DNA of 64,000 nt, taken from assembly GCF_025993685.1 (NCBI RefSeq), contig NZ_DAJPEN010000001.1, positions 2,542,001-2,606,000 of the forward strand, written 5' to 3'. Every line of letters begins with the position of its first letter. Position 1 is the stretch's first letter. Made by a program: the position numbers and the translations under genes. A model generated the notes under the pieces. That model did not search any database and was not told the origin of the DNA. It saw only the letters and a list, made by a program, of their open reading frames with translations. The DNA comes from Bacteroides mediterraneensis. GTDB lineage: Bacteria; Bacteroidota; Bacteroidia; Bacteroidales; Bacteroidaceae. Positions 1 through 9,198 of the stretch are shown here, piece after piece.

Positions 1-306
1 AATCACCACAATCGGTGTACTGTCAATCATGGCATCAGCGATGCCGGTAATCGTATTGGTCGCTCCCGGTCCACTTGTTACCAAACAAACTCCCACTTCT
101 CCCGATACACGGGCAAAACCCTGAGCGGCATGTGCTGCTCCTTGTTCATGACGAACCAAAATATGGTTCAATCTGTCCCGATGGTCATACAACGCATCGA
201 ACACCGGCATAATAGCTCCTCCTGGATAGCCGAAAAGAGTCTTTACCCCTTCATGCTCCAATGAGCGCATCAATGCTTCTGAACCTGATATCTTTTCTTT
301 ACTCAT
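1..306 (-). CDS. ilvB: Acetolactate synthase large subunit, N-terminal part (runs off the window)
   Basis: Thiamine-diphosphate enzyme that makes acetolactate or acetohydroxybutyrate, the first common step of valine, leucine and isoleucine synthesis. The visible 102 residues start MSKEKISGSEALMRSLE and contain GYPGGAIMPVFDAL, the ThDP-binding glutamate region (LVRHEQGAAHAAQGFAR) and TSGPGATNTITGIADAM, all typical of the family's N-terminal pyrimidine-binding domain. The start lies 11 bases after the ilvD stop, so the two are co-transcribed from the attenuated promoter upstream of ilvD. The gene is cut by the window edge, not broken. Confidence 0.95.
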   Translation of the reverse strand, partial: MSKEKISGSEALMRSLEHEGVKTLFGYPGGAIMPVFDALYDHRDRLNHILVRHEQGAAHAAQGFARVSGEVGVCLVTSGPGATNTITGIADAMIDSTPIVVI

Positions 307-316
307 AAGCTTCTCC

Positions 317-2119
317 TTATTCTACAATTCTCACTCCACCTTTATCTGCCGAACTCACCATGCTGGCGTATGCCTTCAATGCTTTTGAGACCTTACGGTC
401 GCGGGTTACCGGCGTCATCGGGCGCTGGGCCAGTTCCTCGTCAGACAGTTTCACATTGATGGAACGGTTGGGAATGTCTATTTCAATGATATCACCATCT
501 ACAATCTTACCGATGTTACCTCCGGCTGCGGCTTCCGGAGAAATATGTCCGATACTCAAACCGGAAGTTCCTCCACTGAAACGGCCGTCGGTAATCAGGG
601 CACACTCTTTACCCAAATGCTTGGATTTGATGTAAGAGGTTGGATACAGCATTTCCTGCATGCCCGGACCTCCCTTCGGTCCCTCATGGGTAATGACTAC
701 CACATCACCGCTTACCACTTTTCCACCCAAGATACCTTCACAAGCAGCTTCCTGCGAATCGAACACCTTGGCCGGACCTGAGAACTTCCAGATACTCTCA
801 TCTACTCCGGCAGTCTTTACCACGCAACCATCTTGAGCGATGTTCCCTTTCAATACAGCCAATCCGCCATCCTTGCTGTACGCGTGCTGCAAGTCACGGA
901 TGCATCCATTGGTACGGTCAGTATCCAGTTCCTTATAGGTCGAATTCTGTGCTCCCAACTGGATACAGAATTTACCGCCCGGCGCACTCGAATAAATGCG
1001 CTGTGCATCCGCATCTACCTCCGGACGACAGATATTGTATTTGGCAATGGCTTCTGCCAGTGTAGTACCGTCCACCCGGTGTACCGTAGTATCCAACAGT
1101 CCCCCTTTGGCCAGCTCACCCAAAATATTCAGGATACCTCCTGCGCGATTCACATCCTGAATGTGATATTTCTGTGTATTGGGAGCGACCTTACAAAGAC
1201 AAGGCACACGACGTGACAGCATGTCAATATCGTCCATTTTAAAATCCACTTCCGCTTCGTGAGCCACCGCCAACAAGTGAAGCACCGTATTGGTAGAACC
1301 ACCCATGGCTATGTCAAGGGTCATGGCATTCAGGAACGCCTCACGAGTAGCAATACTGCGCGGCAACACACTGTCGTCTCCCTCTTCATAATATTTATAA
1401 GCGTTCTTTACAATCAGTGCCGCTGCATCCTTGAACAACTGCTTGCGATTGGCGTGAGTGGCCAGAATCGTACCGTTACCCGGTAAAGCCAGTCCGATAG
1501 CTTCATTCAAGCAGTTCATTGAGTTTGCGGTAAACATACCTGAGCAGCTTCCGCAACCCGGACACGCATGACGTTCAATTTCTTCCACATCTTCATCACT
1601 CACGGTAGTATCGGCCGACTTGATCATCGCATCAATCAAATCCAGATGCTGTCCGCCCCACTCTCCGGCCTCCATTGGTCCACCTGATACGAACACCGTA
1701 GGGATATTCAATCGCATGGAAGCCATCAACATTCCCGGCGTAATCTTGTCACAGTTGGAAATACACACCATGGCATCTGCCTTATGTGCATTCACCATAT
1801 ACTCTATGCTGTCGGCGATGATGTCGCGCGAAGGCAAAGAATACAGCATCCCGTCATGCCCCATCGCGATTCCGTCGTCGATGGCAATGGTGTTGAACTC
1901 AGCCGCAAAGCATCCCAGTTTTTCAATCTCTGCCTTCACCTGCTGACCAATCTCATGCAAGTGTGTATGACCGGGTACAAACTGCGTAAAAGAGTTCACT
2001 ATTGCAATGATTGGTTTCCCCATCATCTCCTTTTTCATTCCATTGGCCACCCACAGTGCTCTGGCACCTGCCATACGGCGGCCTTCGGTACTCATCGAAC
2101 TACGTAACTGATGTTTCAT
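317..2119 (-). CDS. ilvD: Dihydroxy-acid dehydratase
   Basis: Fe-S dehydratase that converts dihydroxy-isovalerate and dihydroxy-methylvalerate to the 2-keto acids of valine/leucine and isoleucine synthesis. The 600-residue length is normal for the family. Cluster and active-site motifs are visible: SNCDKITPGMLMA, CPGCGSCSGMFTANSMNC, GGSTNTVLHLLA, and near the C terminus GRFSGGTSGLSIGHISPEAA. I start at the ATG giving MKHQLRSSMSTEGRR; six further in-frame codons upstream begin with TTG and lie inside the tail of the attenuator terminator, so are unlikely to be translated. First structural gene of the ilv operon, with ilvB 11 bases downstream. Confidence 0.97.
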   Translation of the reverse strand: MKHQLRSSMSTEGRRMAGARALWVANGMKKEMMGKPIIAIVNSFTQFVPGHTHLHEIGQQVKAEIEKLGCFAAEFNTIAIDDGIAMGHDGMLYSLPSRDIIADSIEYMVNAHKADAMVCISNCDKITPGMLMASMRLNIPTVFVSGGPMEAGEWGGQHLDLIDAMIKSADTTVSDEDVEEIERHACPGCGSCSGMFTANSMNCLNEAIGLALPGNGTILATHANRKQLFKDAAALIVKNAYKYYEEGDDSVLPRSIATREAFLNAMTLDIAMGGSTNTVLHLLAVAHEAEVDFKMDDIDMLSRRVPCLCKVAPNTQKYHIQDVNRAGGILNILGELAKGGLLDTTVHRVDGTTLAEAIAKYNICRPEVDADAQRIYSSAPGGKFCIQLGAQNSTYKELDTDRTNGCIRDLQHAYSKDGGLAVLKGNIAQDGCVVKTAGVDESIWKFSGPAKVFDSQEAACEGILGGKVVSGDVVVITHEGPKGGPGMQEMLYPTSYIKSKHLGKECALITDGRFSGGTSGLSIGHISPEAAAGGNIGKIVDGDIIEIDIPNRSINVKLSDEELAQRPMTPVTRDRKVSKALKAYASMVSSADKGGVRIVE

Positions 2120-2139
2120 TTTCGTCTTTCTTTTCAATT

Positions 2140-2175
2140 AAAAAGCCTCTCTCAACGCTTGGTGAGAAAGGCTTT
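2140..2175 (-). terminator. ilv attenuator terminator hairpin
   Basis: Read on the minus strand, AAAGCCTTTCTCA pairs with TGAGAGAGGCTTT and is followed by a short U-run, ending about 20 bases before the ilvD ATG. The left arm also contains CCTTTCTCACC (2161-2171), which is perfectly complementary over 11 bases to GGTGAGAAAGG (2211-2221) inside the upstream leader peptide gene. The two pairings are mutually exclusive, as expected for transcription attenuation. The pairings are seen in the sequence; the regulation is inferred. Confidence 0.88.
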
Positions 2176-2197
2176 CTACAATATCATTTTCATATAA

Positions 2198-2293
2198 TTA
2201 CATGCACGAACCTTTCTCACCTCTTGGTGCCACGACCAGGACGCGAATAATATGCAGGACTGACAGGTTTACTGATGTATGTAATGTAATCAT
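2198..2293 (-). CDS. Branched-chain amino-acid leader peptide of the ilv attenuator
   Basis: A 31-codon ORF between the ilv promoter and ilvD, starting MITLHTSVNLSV and continuing LHIIRVLVVAPRG. It is packed with the pathway's end products: in residues 8-21 there are four Val, three Leu and two Ile. This is the hallmark of ribosome-stalling leader peptides of ilv operons. Its last codons (GGT GAG AAA GG) form the antiterminator strand, so a ribosome that reaches the stop would mask it and allow the terminator, while stalling at the Leu/Val/Ile codons would leave it free. No gene symbol assigned. Confidence 0.85.
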   Translation of the reverse strand: MITLHTSVNLSVLHIIRVLVVAPRGEKGSCM

Positions 2294-2322
2294 ATTTGCT
2301 ATCTCTTCTTAGTTTACAGCTG

Positions 2323-2353
2323 CAAAGGTAAAGGCTTTTTTGTAACATGCAAA
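2323..2353 (-). promoter_or_regulatory. ilv operon promoter (Bacteroides type)
   Basis: On the minus strand TTTG (2350-2353) is separated by 19 bases from TACCTTTG (2323-2330), an exact match to the Bacteroides primary sigma consensus TTTG-N19-21-TAnnTTTG. Transcription should start near 2316, about 25 bases before the leader peptide ATG. The stretch from here to about 2630 is AT-rich and holds no gene I can see. Confidence 0.85.
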
Positions 2354-2639
2354 TAAAATGACACTTTTTTTTCAAATAAATTATCATTCGTAAGAAACAA
2401 CACGTTTTTCTTATCAGTTTATCATTCAATCCCGGTCTTCTATCCCCAATAATTTTATCATTTAAGTCTCAGATAAACACGTAGTTCCTACAATCTATAT
2501 ATAATTGGTAATATATTAATAAGGTATGTCTAATCTTCCTCTTTATTTACAAAATACTTCTGATATAATTTATTTTATTCCTTTTAAAAGCATTAATTAC
2601 TATTCTTTTTTAATATATGCACGTTTTATAGAAAAAACT

Positions 2640-2669
2640 TTTGCGTAATAATGTTTTTTTATATCTTTG
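2640..2669 (+). promoter_or_regulatory. Promoter of the GH109 gene
   Basis: TTTG at 2640-2643 and TATCTTTG at 2662-2669, 18 bases apart (one short of the usual range). The predicted start near 2676 leaves a leader of about 30 bases before the ATG at 2706. Its position rules out the in-frame TTG at 2667 as the start codon. Confidence 0.75.
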
Positions 2670-2705
2670 CCCACAGTAAAACTCAATTTCAAAACAACTA
2701 AAGCT

Positions 2706-4415
2706 ATGAAACATTTTGGAAAAATGATTTTAGGTGCTTGCACCGTATTAACTTTAACCTGTACACCGGCTCAAATGCTTGCACAGAGCCTTTCTCCTTC
2801 CACTCAATGGGAATGGAACAAAGGTACCATCGTCATTAAATCCCCTGAACGTCCGGCCGGACAAGAATGTGTGCTCGGACTGACTGTCCCGAAAATGAAT
2901 GTAGTCCGCGTAGGTTTCGTGGGACTGGGTATGCGTGGTCCAGGAGCCGTAGAACGCTTCACCCACATTGCCGGTACCAAAATCGTAGCTTTGTGTGATT
3001 ACGAAAAAGACCGGGCTGAAAGATGTCAGGGCTATTTACAAAAGGCTTGTCTGCCCGAAGCAGCCATCTACTCTGGTGCAGAAGGCTACAAAGCGCTCTG
3101 CGAACGCGATGACATCGACTTGGTGTACATCGCAGCCGACTGGGACCACCACTTCCCTATTGCCAAATATGCCATGGAACATGGTAAGAATGTGGCCATT
3201 GAGGTACCGTCTGCCATGAACTTGGAACAGTGCTGGGAACTCATCAACTTGTCAGAAAAGAACCGCAAGCACTGCATGATTCTGGAAAACTGCTGCTACG
3301 ACTGGTTCGAAATGAATACGCTGAACATGGCACAGCAGGGTGTGTTCGGTGAAGTCATCCGTGCACAAGGAGCTTACATCCACAATTTGGATGATTTCTG
3401 GCCTTATTACTGGAAAAATGGAAAAGAAGATAAACTGGGATGGCGTCTGCGTTACAACAAGGAAAACCGCGGCGATGTATATGCCACTCACGGACTTGGC
3501 CCTGTGGCTCAAGCACTCGATATTCACCGTGGCGACCGTATGACTACCTTAGTAGCCATGGATACAAAATCCGTACACGGTAAAGCTTTGGTAGAAAAAG
3601 CAACCGGTGTACCTTGCGAAGAATTCCGCAACGGCGACCATACTACTACCCTTATCCGTACTGCCAACGGAAAAGTCATCGAAATCCAGCACGATGTCAT
3701 GAATCCGCAACCTTATAACCGCTTGTACCAGCTGACCGGAACAAAAGGCTTCGCCAACAAGTATCCGATTGAAGGCTATGCTGTAGATGCAGCCCAGATG
3801 AAAGCTTCTGGCGTACAGCCAAAGGTAGACAACCTGAGTTCTCATTCTTTCCTTCCTGAAAAAGAAATGCAGGCATTGGTTGAAAAATACCAGCACCCGA
3901 TTTTGAAGAAATACGGTGAAATGGCCAAGGAAGTAGGTGGACACGGTGGTATGGACTTCATCATGGACAGCCGTCTGGTATACTGTCTGCAGAATGGACT
4001 GCCATTGGATATGGATGTATATGACTTGGCTGAATGGTGCTCATTGGCAGAACTGGGAGCCATCTCTATGGATAACGGTTGCGCAGCTGTCGCATTCCCT
4101 GACTTTACTCGCGGACACTGGAACGATGTGAAAGGATTCCACCATGCATTTGCCACTCCGGAAGAAGAAGCAGCTACTGAATTGACTGCTGAAACTGCTA
4201 CTCTTTCCCTCAAAGCCCAGGGCATGAAAGAATGGTTGGCTAAATCAAAGAAAGCCGATGTAAAGAAAGAAGAAGTAGAATCACATATCCAGCAGCTTTC
4301 CGCACAATTGGAAAAGACTCAGAAAAAAACGAATGGTGCTGAAAGCAAGGAACTGAAAGAAGCCGTAAAACAAGCTGAAAAGATGTTGAAACAGGCTCAG
4401 AAACTGCTGAAATAA
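2706..4415 (+). CDS. GH109-family / Gfo-Idh-MocA oxidoreductase-like secreted glycosidase
   Basis: NAD-dependent glycosidase family whose characterised members remove alpha-N-acetylgalactosamine; substrate here is unproven. After a signal peptide (MKHFGKMILGACTVLTL), the Rossmann motif VGFVGLGMRGPGAVERF appears near residue 70, then ALCDYEKDRAERCQGYL, EVPSAMNLEQCW, and the family block GDVYATHGLGPVAQALDIHRGD. Family members are usually about 450 residues; this one has 569, the extra length being a C-terminal tail (about residues 490-569) rich in Lys, Glu and Ala that looks like a coiled coil. It stands alone, with its own promoter and a terminator 30 bases downstream. Deposits in mucin-using gut Bacteroides make host-glycan trimming plausible. 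Confidence 0.85.
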   Translation: MKHFGKMILGACTVLTLTCTPAQMLAQSLSPSTQWEWNKGTIVIKSPERPAGQECVLGLTVPKMNVVRVGFVGLGMRGPGAVERFTHIAGTKIVALCDYEKDRAERCQGYLQKACLPEAAIYSGAEGYKALCERDDIDLVYIAADWDHHFPIAKYAMEHGKNVAIEVPSAMNLEQCWELINLSEKNRKHCMILENCCYDWFEMNTLNMAQQGVFGEVIRAQGAYIHNLDDFWPYYWKNGKEDKLGWRLRYNKENRGDVYATHGLGPVAQALDIHRGDRMTTLVAMDTKSVHGKALVEKATGVPCEEFRNGDHTTTLIRTANGKVIEIQHDVMNPQPYNRLYQLTGTKGFANKYPIEGYAVDAAQMKASGVQPKVDNLSSHSFLPEKEMQALVEKYQHPILKKYGEMAKEVGGHGGMDFIMDSRLVYCLQNGLPLDMDVYDLAEWCSLAELGAISMDNGCAAVAFPDFTRGHWNDVKGFHHAFATPEEEAATELTAETATLSLKAQGMKEWLAKSKKADVKKEEVESHIQQLSAQLEKTQKKTNGAESKELKEAVKQAEKMLKQAQKLLK

Positions 4416-4447
4416 CTAAGGTATTAGTCTTCCATACATCACAAAGA

Positions 4448-4475
4448 AAGGCTGTCTTCGGGTGAAGACAGCCTT
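4448..4475. terminator. Bidirectional terminator between convergent genes
   Basis: AAGGCTGTCTTC, a GGGT loop and GAAGACAGCCTT form a perfect 12-bp stem. T-rich sequence follows on the plus strand (TTTTATCTTTTT) and a shorter T-rich run on the minus strand. It serves the GH109 gene and the efflux operon, which meet here. Confidence 0.85.
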
Positions 4476-4496
4476 TTATCTTTTTATGACCATCGG

Positions 4497-7400
4497 TCAT
4501 TTCCTTTTTCGCCGTATGGTTTTCCTTATCGTCCCCGACACGCTCAATACCGGCAGATAGATAAAGATACCGATAACCGACATCACCAGTCCGCCGATGG
4601 TTCCGGCAGCCAGGGGGAACCAGAACGGGGTCTTCTCGCCTATCATGAACGGCACGAAACCGAGGATGGTCGACATCACCGTCAGGAAGATGGGAATGAC
4701 CTTCACGTTCCAGGCCTTGGTATAGGCTCTCAGCGGTGACAGTCCCGGGAAGTTCCTGCGAATGGCATTATACTCGTTCAGGATGTAGATGCTTGCGTTC
4801 ACCGTAATGCCGCACAGCAGCACGAAGGAAGCGAAACCTCCCTGGTCGAAGTTCAGACCGAACAGATAGAACGTGAGGAACACGCCGATATACGACACCG
4901 GAATCACGAAGATGATGGCCAGCGGCTGGCTCAGCGAGTTGAAGAGGATGGCCGAAATGAAGAAGATGATGGAGATGACTATCAGCAACAGGAAATACTG
5001 GCTGTGGTCTTCCTTCCCCCAGCTCCAATAGGCACTGTCACTCTCCACGGTATACCCCATCGGAAGGCGCTTCCGGAGGGTCTCGATGTCCTTCTCCAGC
5101 AGTTTCTTGCCCTGTTCCGACGAACCGATGTATTCATATTGCAGGCAGAGCCTGTACTGCTGGTTCTCCTTGGCCACCTGTTTCGGGGCCTGCCCCTTCG
5201 CCAGCACGGCCAGGTCGGAGAGCTTGTACTGCTTGCCCTTCACCAGGAACGGCACCGACATGAAAGCCCATACATCATAGTCCCGACTCTGGGCGGACGA
5301 CAGCCGCAGATACTCCACGCCGTTGTCGTAAAGGATGCTGCCCGCCAGCTGGTCGCGCATGAATACCGGACGCAGCACCGCAAACAGGTCGTAGGCCGTC
5401 AGGTTCTCCTCCGCCATCCTGCGCTTGTCGAACTCCAGATAGAACTCCGTATAGTCGTCCTTCCACCACGAGAACTCCGAGCTGACAGTCACCTCCTTGA
5501 TGCGGCGGTGGGAAAGCAGCAGCTTCTTCATCTCCTCCGCCCAGCGGCCCAGCTCGTCGTAGTTGTAGCCGTACATCTTCACGCGGAAGCTGCCGGCACT
5601 CTCCCGCACGTCGTTGCTGAAGCCCTGGTCCTGCAGCCCGTACACGCTCCAGCTTCCCCCGCCCAGGGTCAGCGACTTGCTCACCACGTCCGACTTCAGC
5701 ACGTAGGGAAAGCCCGTATGGCCGTACTCCTTCTTGAAGAACACCTGGATGCTCGCCCGGCGCGCATTGTACACCGATGTCTGGAACTGGCGTATCTCCT
5801 TGAACCCGCTCAGGTAGGTCTCCATCTTCTTGATCAGCACGTTCATCTGCTCCAGCGTACTGCCGTTGGGCAGGGTGGCGTTGATATACAGCACCACCTC
5901 GCTCTCGTCACGGTTGAAATAGCTGCCGTCGTACACCTTCTCGGCAAAGAGACGGAGAGAACCGCCCAGCACCTTGTCCACTACAGGCTTGATGTCTTCC
6001 CGGTAGGTCGTATTGTTGAAAATCTTATTATACCATTCCGCCCATGCCCCCTTCTGCTCCGCATCCTCTATCTTCTCCGGAAGCATGAACACCGGAAGTC
6101 CGAAACCGAGCACCAGCAGAAGGAAGGCGACCGCCCGATAGCGGCTCAGCAGCACGACCATCCCCCGGTAAAAGCGGGTGAAATGCACGGCCCCCCGCTT
6201 CACCCACAGCCGCGGATGCGCCGGTTTTCCCTTTCGTAGACCGATTTTCTCTATCATCGGAGGCACGAAGAACAGGGCCACCAGCAGCGAGATGCCCAGG
6301 TTAACAATCACCACCGCCGCAAAGTCCTGCAGGTTCAGGCGTATCTTCTCGTCGAGGAAGAAGATGATGACCAGCGCCCCGATGGTGGTCAGCGTGGCCG
6401 CCAGCACCGACATGAACGCCTTCAGGTTGCGCCTTCTCAGGATATGGTCGGTCATGACGATGATGTTGTCTATCACCAGGTTCAGCGAGATGGTGATGCC
6501 CGCCAGCGAATAAAGCTGGATTTCCAGCCCCAGCGCATAATACAGGATGACGGCCACGGCAATGTTCACCGCCAGCCCGGCCACTATCAGGAAAAGATAC
6601 CGCAGGTTGCGCGTAATCACCGCCACGAACAGCAGCAGGATCAGCACGGTGATTCCCGTACGGAAATAAATCGTGTCCAGCTCCTTCGAGATGTATTCCG
6701 TGGCATCATAGCCCGTATGGATTTCGTACCCGGCCGGCATCACGGCCTCCGCTCCGGCTATCACCTTCCTGACCTTCTCCGCCAGGGCCAGCTGGTTGGC
6801 CGTTTCCGAGGCGGTGACGGACAGATACACCGAGTTCAGCCCGTTGATGCGGTAGTACGATGTGGGTTCCTCCTCCGTGCGCGTCACCCTGACCAGCCGG
6901 TCCAGCGGCACCATGCTCCCGTCGGCCGCCTTCACCGCAATCTCCGAAGGGACAAACCCCTCCGGACTGCCTTCGGTGGTACGCACCAGCCGTATCCATT
7001 CCGTCCCGTGGTCCGTCTCCAGCTCACAAATCCCCAGAAACTCACGGCCGTACCTTTCCTCAATGGCGGTCAGGATATCCTGCACCCCCACCCCGATGCG
7101 CTCCAGCTGCACATTGTCGTACACGATGCGCCACTCCATGGGCGTGGCACCGCTCAGCTCTACCTTATACACCCCGTCCAATGCCGCAACCAGCGGCTTG
7201 ATGTGTTCCTCGCCGTACTTCTGTATCACGATGGGCGTGGCGGGAGCGTTCAGCGTGTAGGTCATGAAAGGACGCGAGGCGTTCTCGTCGCTCCGCTGCG
7301 TGGAGATGAGCGGATAGCTCACCCCTTCAGGAAGCTGCGCCCACAACTGCCGGATAAGGGTGGACACCTCAAAGCGGGTCACCCCGATATCCGCATGGCG

Positions 7401-7703
7401 GTCCAGCTCCATGTCGATGCGCCCGCCCCCATTGTCGGAAGTGGAACTGATGCTACGGATGCCGTTCACCCGGGCCAGCATACCCTCCAGACGGCTGGTG
7501 ACCTCCGTCTCCACCACCCGGGCCGAATTGCCCGGCATGGAGAATGACACCGACAGCCCCGGCATGTCGCGCGAAGGCGAGAGCTTCACCGGCAGCAGAG
7601 GTGCCAGTGCCAGTCCCACCAGCGACAGGCACACGAACGTCACTATCAGGGTGAACGACGACCAGACCAGCGGCCGGCCTTCTATTTTCTCTTTCCTGCT
7701 CAT
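4497..7703 (-). CDS. RND-family inner-membrane efflux pump (last gene of the operon)
   Basis: Proton-driven transporter of the AcrB/HAE1 superfamily, 1068 residues, the usual length. There is a first membrane segment at about residues 13-35, a large periplasmic porter domain, a central block of membrane segments containing VIDNIIVMTDHI (the proton-relay aspartate of TM4, followed by Asn rather than the AcrB DD pair), a second periplasmic loop, and a C-terminal membrane bundle ending in basic residues. It is the second RND protein of the operon, 7 bases after the channel gene. Whether it forms a mixed trimer with the other RND protein or a separate pump on the same adaptor cannot be told. GC content looks clearly higher than that of the propeller genes further along. 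Confidence 0.9.
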   Translation of the reverse strand: MSRKEKIEGRPLVWSSFTLIVTFVCLSLVGLALAPLLPVKLSPSRDMPGLSVSFSMPGNSARVVETEVTSRLEGMLARVNGIRSISSTSDNGGGRIDMELDRHADIGVTRFEVSTLIRQLWAQLPEGVSYPLISTQRSDENASRPFMTYTLNAPATPIVIQKYGEEHIKPLVAALDGVYKVELSGATPMEWRIVYDNVQLERIGVGVQDILTAIEERYGREFLGICELETDHGTEWIRLVRTTEGSPEGFVPSEIAVKAADGSMVPLDRLVRVTRTEEEPTSYYRINGLNSVYLSVTASETANQLALAEKVRKVIAGAEAVMPAGYEIHTGYDATEYISKELDTIYFRTGITVLILLLFVAVITRNLRYLFLIVAGLAVNIAVAVILYYALGLEIQLYSLAGITISLNLVIDNIIVMTDHILRRRNLKAFMSVLAATLTTIGALVIIFFLDEKIRLNLQDFAAVVIVNLGISLLVALFFVPPMIEKIGLRKGKPAHPRLWVKRGAVHFTRFYRGMVVLLSRYRAVAFLLLVLGFGLPVFMLPEKIEDAEQKGAWAEWYNKIFNNTTYREDIKPVVDKVLGGSLRLFAEKVYDGSYFNRDESEVVLYINATLPNGSTLEQMNVLIKKMETYLSGFKEIRQFQTSVYNARRASIQVFFKKEYGHTGFPYVLKSDVVSKSLTLGGGSWSVYGLQDQGFSNDVRESAGSFRVKMYGYNYDELGRWAEEMKKLLLSHRRIKEVTVSSEFSWWKDDYTEFYLEFDKRRMAEENLTAYDLFAVLRPVFMRDQLAGSILYDNGVEYLRLSSAQSRDYDVWAFMSVPFLVKGKQYKLSDLAVLAKGQAPKQVAKENQQYRLCLQYEYIGSSEQGKKLLEKDIETLRKRLPMGYTVESDSAYWSWGKEDHSQYFLLLIVISIIFFISAILFNSLSQPLAIIFVIPVSYIGVFLTFYLFGLNFDQGGFASFVLLCGITVNASIYILNEYNAIRRNFPGLSPLRAYTKAWNVKVIPIFLTVMSTILGFVPFMIGEKTPFWFPLAAGTIGGLVMSVIGIFIYLPVLSVSGTIRKTIRRKRK

Positions 7704-7710
7704 GGCCCCT

Positions 7711-9198
7711 TCATCTCAAATGGTTCTCAAAATCAAAACGGTCGGAAAGCGACATGCCCGTTTCAAAGTCGTGCAGCGTGAGCTTGCGGATCTTGTAGTA
7801 GTTCAGCCAGTAGTTCTGGAGTGCCTGTATGTAGTTCTTCCGCGCCTCCTGCTGGCGGTTCAGGGCCAGCGTCAGGCTGCTGATGTCCGACTTGCCGATG
7901 ATGAAACGCCTGCGCGTCTGGTCGTAGGCCAGCTCCGCCAGGTCGAGCGCCTCCGAGGCGCTGGCTATCAGGTCCTGCTGCACGTTGAAGTCACTCACCG
8001 TCATCATCACGTCCTCCTCCAGGCTGATTTCTTCCTGACGGGCGGCAATCTTCACCACGTTCAGGTTGTTTCTGGCCATGTTGTACTTGCCCTTTCTCAC
8101 GCCCCAGTCTATCAGCGGAATGGAAACCGTGAACGACACCAGGTCCTGCTGAAGCAGGTTCCGGTACGCCGCACTGAAGTTGTCGGCCACCTGGTTGAAG
8201 CCCACGCTGGCATTGAAGCTGGCATTGAAGCGCGACTCCTTCCGCGTGCGGTCCACCTCACGCTCCGCCTCCAGCACGTTCTGGCGCTGTTCCAGGTACG
8301 TCGGGTTGTTCTCCCGCGCCAGCACCATGGCCCGGTCGGCCGGCACGTCAATATACCGCGGACGCGACGGAAGTTCCAGCTCGATGTACGCGTTGCGGTC
8401 CAGGTTCAGGAAGGTGGCCAGGGCCGACATCGCACGCTTGCGCGCGATCTCCGCATTCTTCAGCGTGTTGCGCGCGTTCACCTTGTCCAGCTTCAGCGTC
8501 AGCAGGTCGGCCTGTGAGATGGCCGCAATCTTCTGGCGCTGCTCCCCGACGGCATACAGCGTATCGGTGGTGGCCACATTGTCCCGCGCCAGCTCATAAT
8601 CGGCCTGCGCCATGGCAAGGGTAAAGAAATAGCTTACCGCTTCCTCCGACACGCTCTCTGCATTGTAGAGATACTGCTTCTTCACCTTCTCAAACTTCAA
8701 AGGCTCTATCTTCCGGTCCCAGCGGAAGGCATTGAAGCCCAGCAGTTCCTGCTGGTAGCCTATACGGAAAGGGATGCTGGAAAACTGCGTCGACTTCGTG
8801 TCGCCGAAGTTCCGCATGTAGTCCAGCTGCGTGTCCACATAGAACGTACCGCCCAGCAGGTCGAAGTTCTGCGCCACGCTCAGCCCCGCGCTGGCGCTCA
8901 GCATCTGCTGCTCGCGGTACACGTCGACATTCTCCTGCGAGTCGTAACGCTGCGTGATGTAGCGGTAATACTGCGCCGGGGTCATGTTCAGCGTGAGGCT
9001 CGGCAGGCGCGCCGCCTTGTAGCTGCGGTACTCCCAGTAGCCCGACAGGTACATGTTCTGATAACGGAAAGCCGACAGCGAGCTGTCGTTGGCCATCGTG
9101 ATGGTCTCCTTCAAATCCAGCCGCAGCACGTGCTGGGCCTTCATTCCCGCCGCGCAGAGCAGCAGCAGGAACAGTATGCTAAATCTTCTTGACTTCAT
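7711..9198 (-). CDS. TolC-family outer-membrane efflux channel
   Basis: Outer-membrane component of the tripartite pump, 495 residues. I start at MKSRRFSILFLLLLCAAG, a clear signal peptide cleaved near MKAQ; the 18 codons further upstream overlap the end of the preceding gene and give no signal sequence. The body has the long heptad-rich alternating segments of TolC proteins (NARNTLKNAEIARKRAM around the first repeat; ALDLAELAYDQTRRRF in the second). It overlaps the preceding RND gene by 20 bases, so translation is probably coupled. Confidence 0.9.
   Translation of the reverse strand: MKSRRFSILFLLLLCAAGMKAQHVLRLDLKETITMANDSSLSAFRYQNMYLSGYWEYRSYKAARLPSLTLNMTPAQYYRYITQRYDSQENVDVYREQQMLSASAGLSVAQNFDLLGGTFYVDTQLDYMRNFGDTKSTQFSSIPFRIGYQQELLGFNAFRWDRKIEPLKFEKVKKQYLYNAESVSEEAVSYFFTLAMAQADYELARDNVATTDTLYAVGEQRQKIAAISQADLLTLKLDKVNARNTLKNAEIARKRAMSALATFLNLDRNAYIELELPSRPRYIDVPADRAMVLARENNPTYLEQRQNVLEAEREVDRTRKESRFNASFNASVGFNQVADNFSAAYRNLLQQDLVSFTVSIPLIDWGVRKGKYNMARNNLNVVKIAARQEEISLEEDVMMTVSDFNVQQDLIASASEALDLAELAYDQTRRRFIIGKSDISSLTLALNRQQEARKNYIQALQNYWLNYYKIRKLTLHDFETGMSLSDRFDFENHLR

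Noticed and set aside
2217..2429. A 70-codon minus-strand frame before ilvD
   Set aside because: It runs through the ilv promoter and attenuator in a different frame from the leader peptide and has no coding character.
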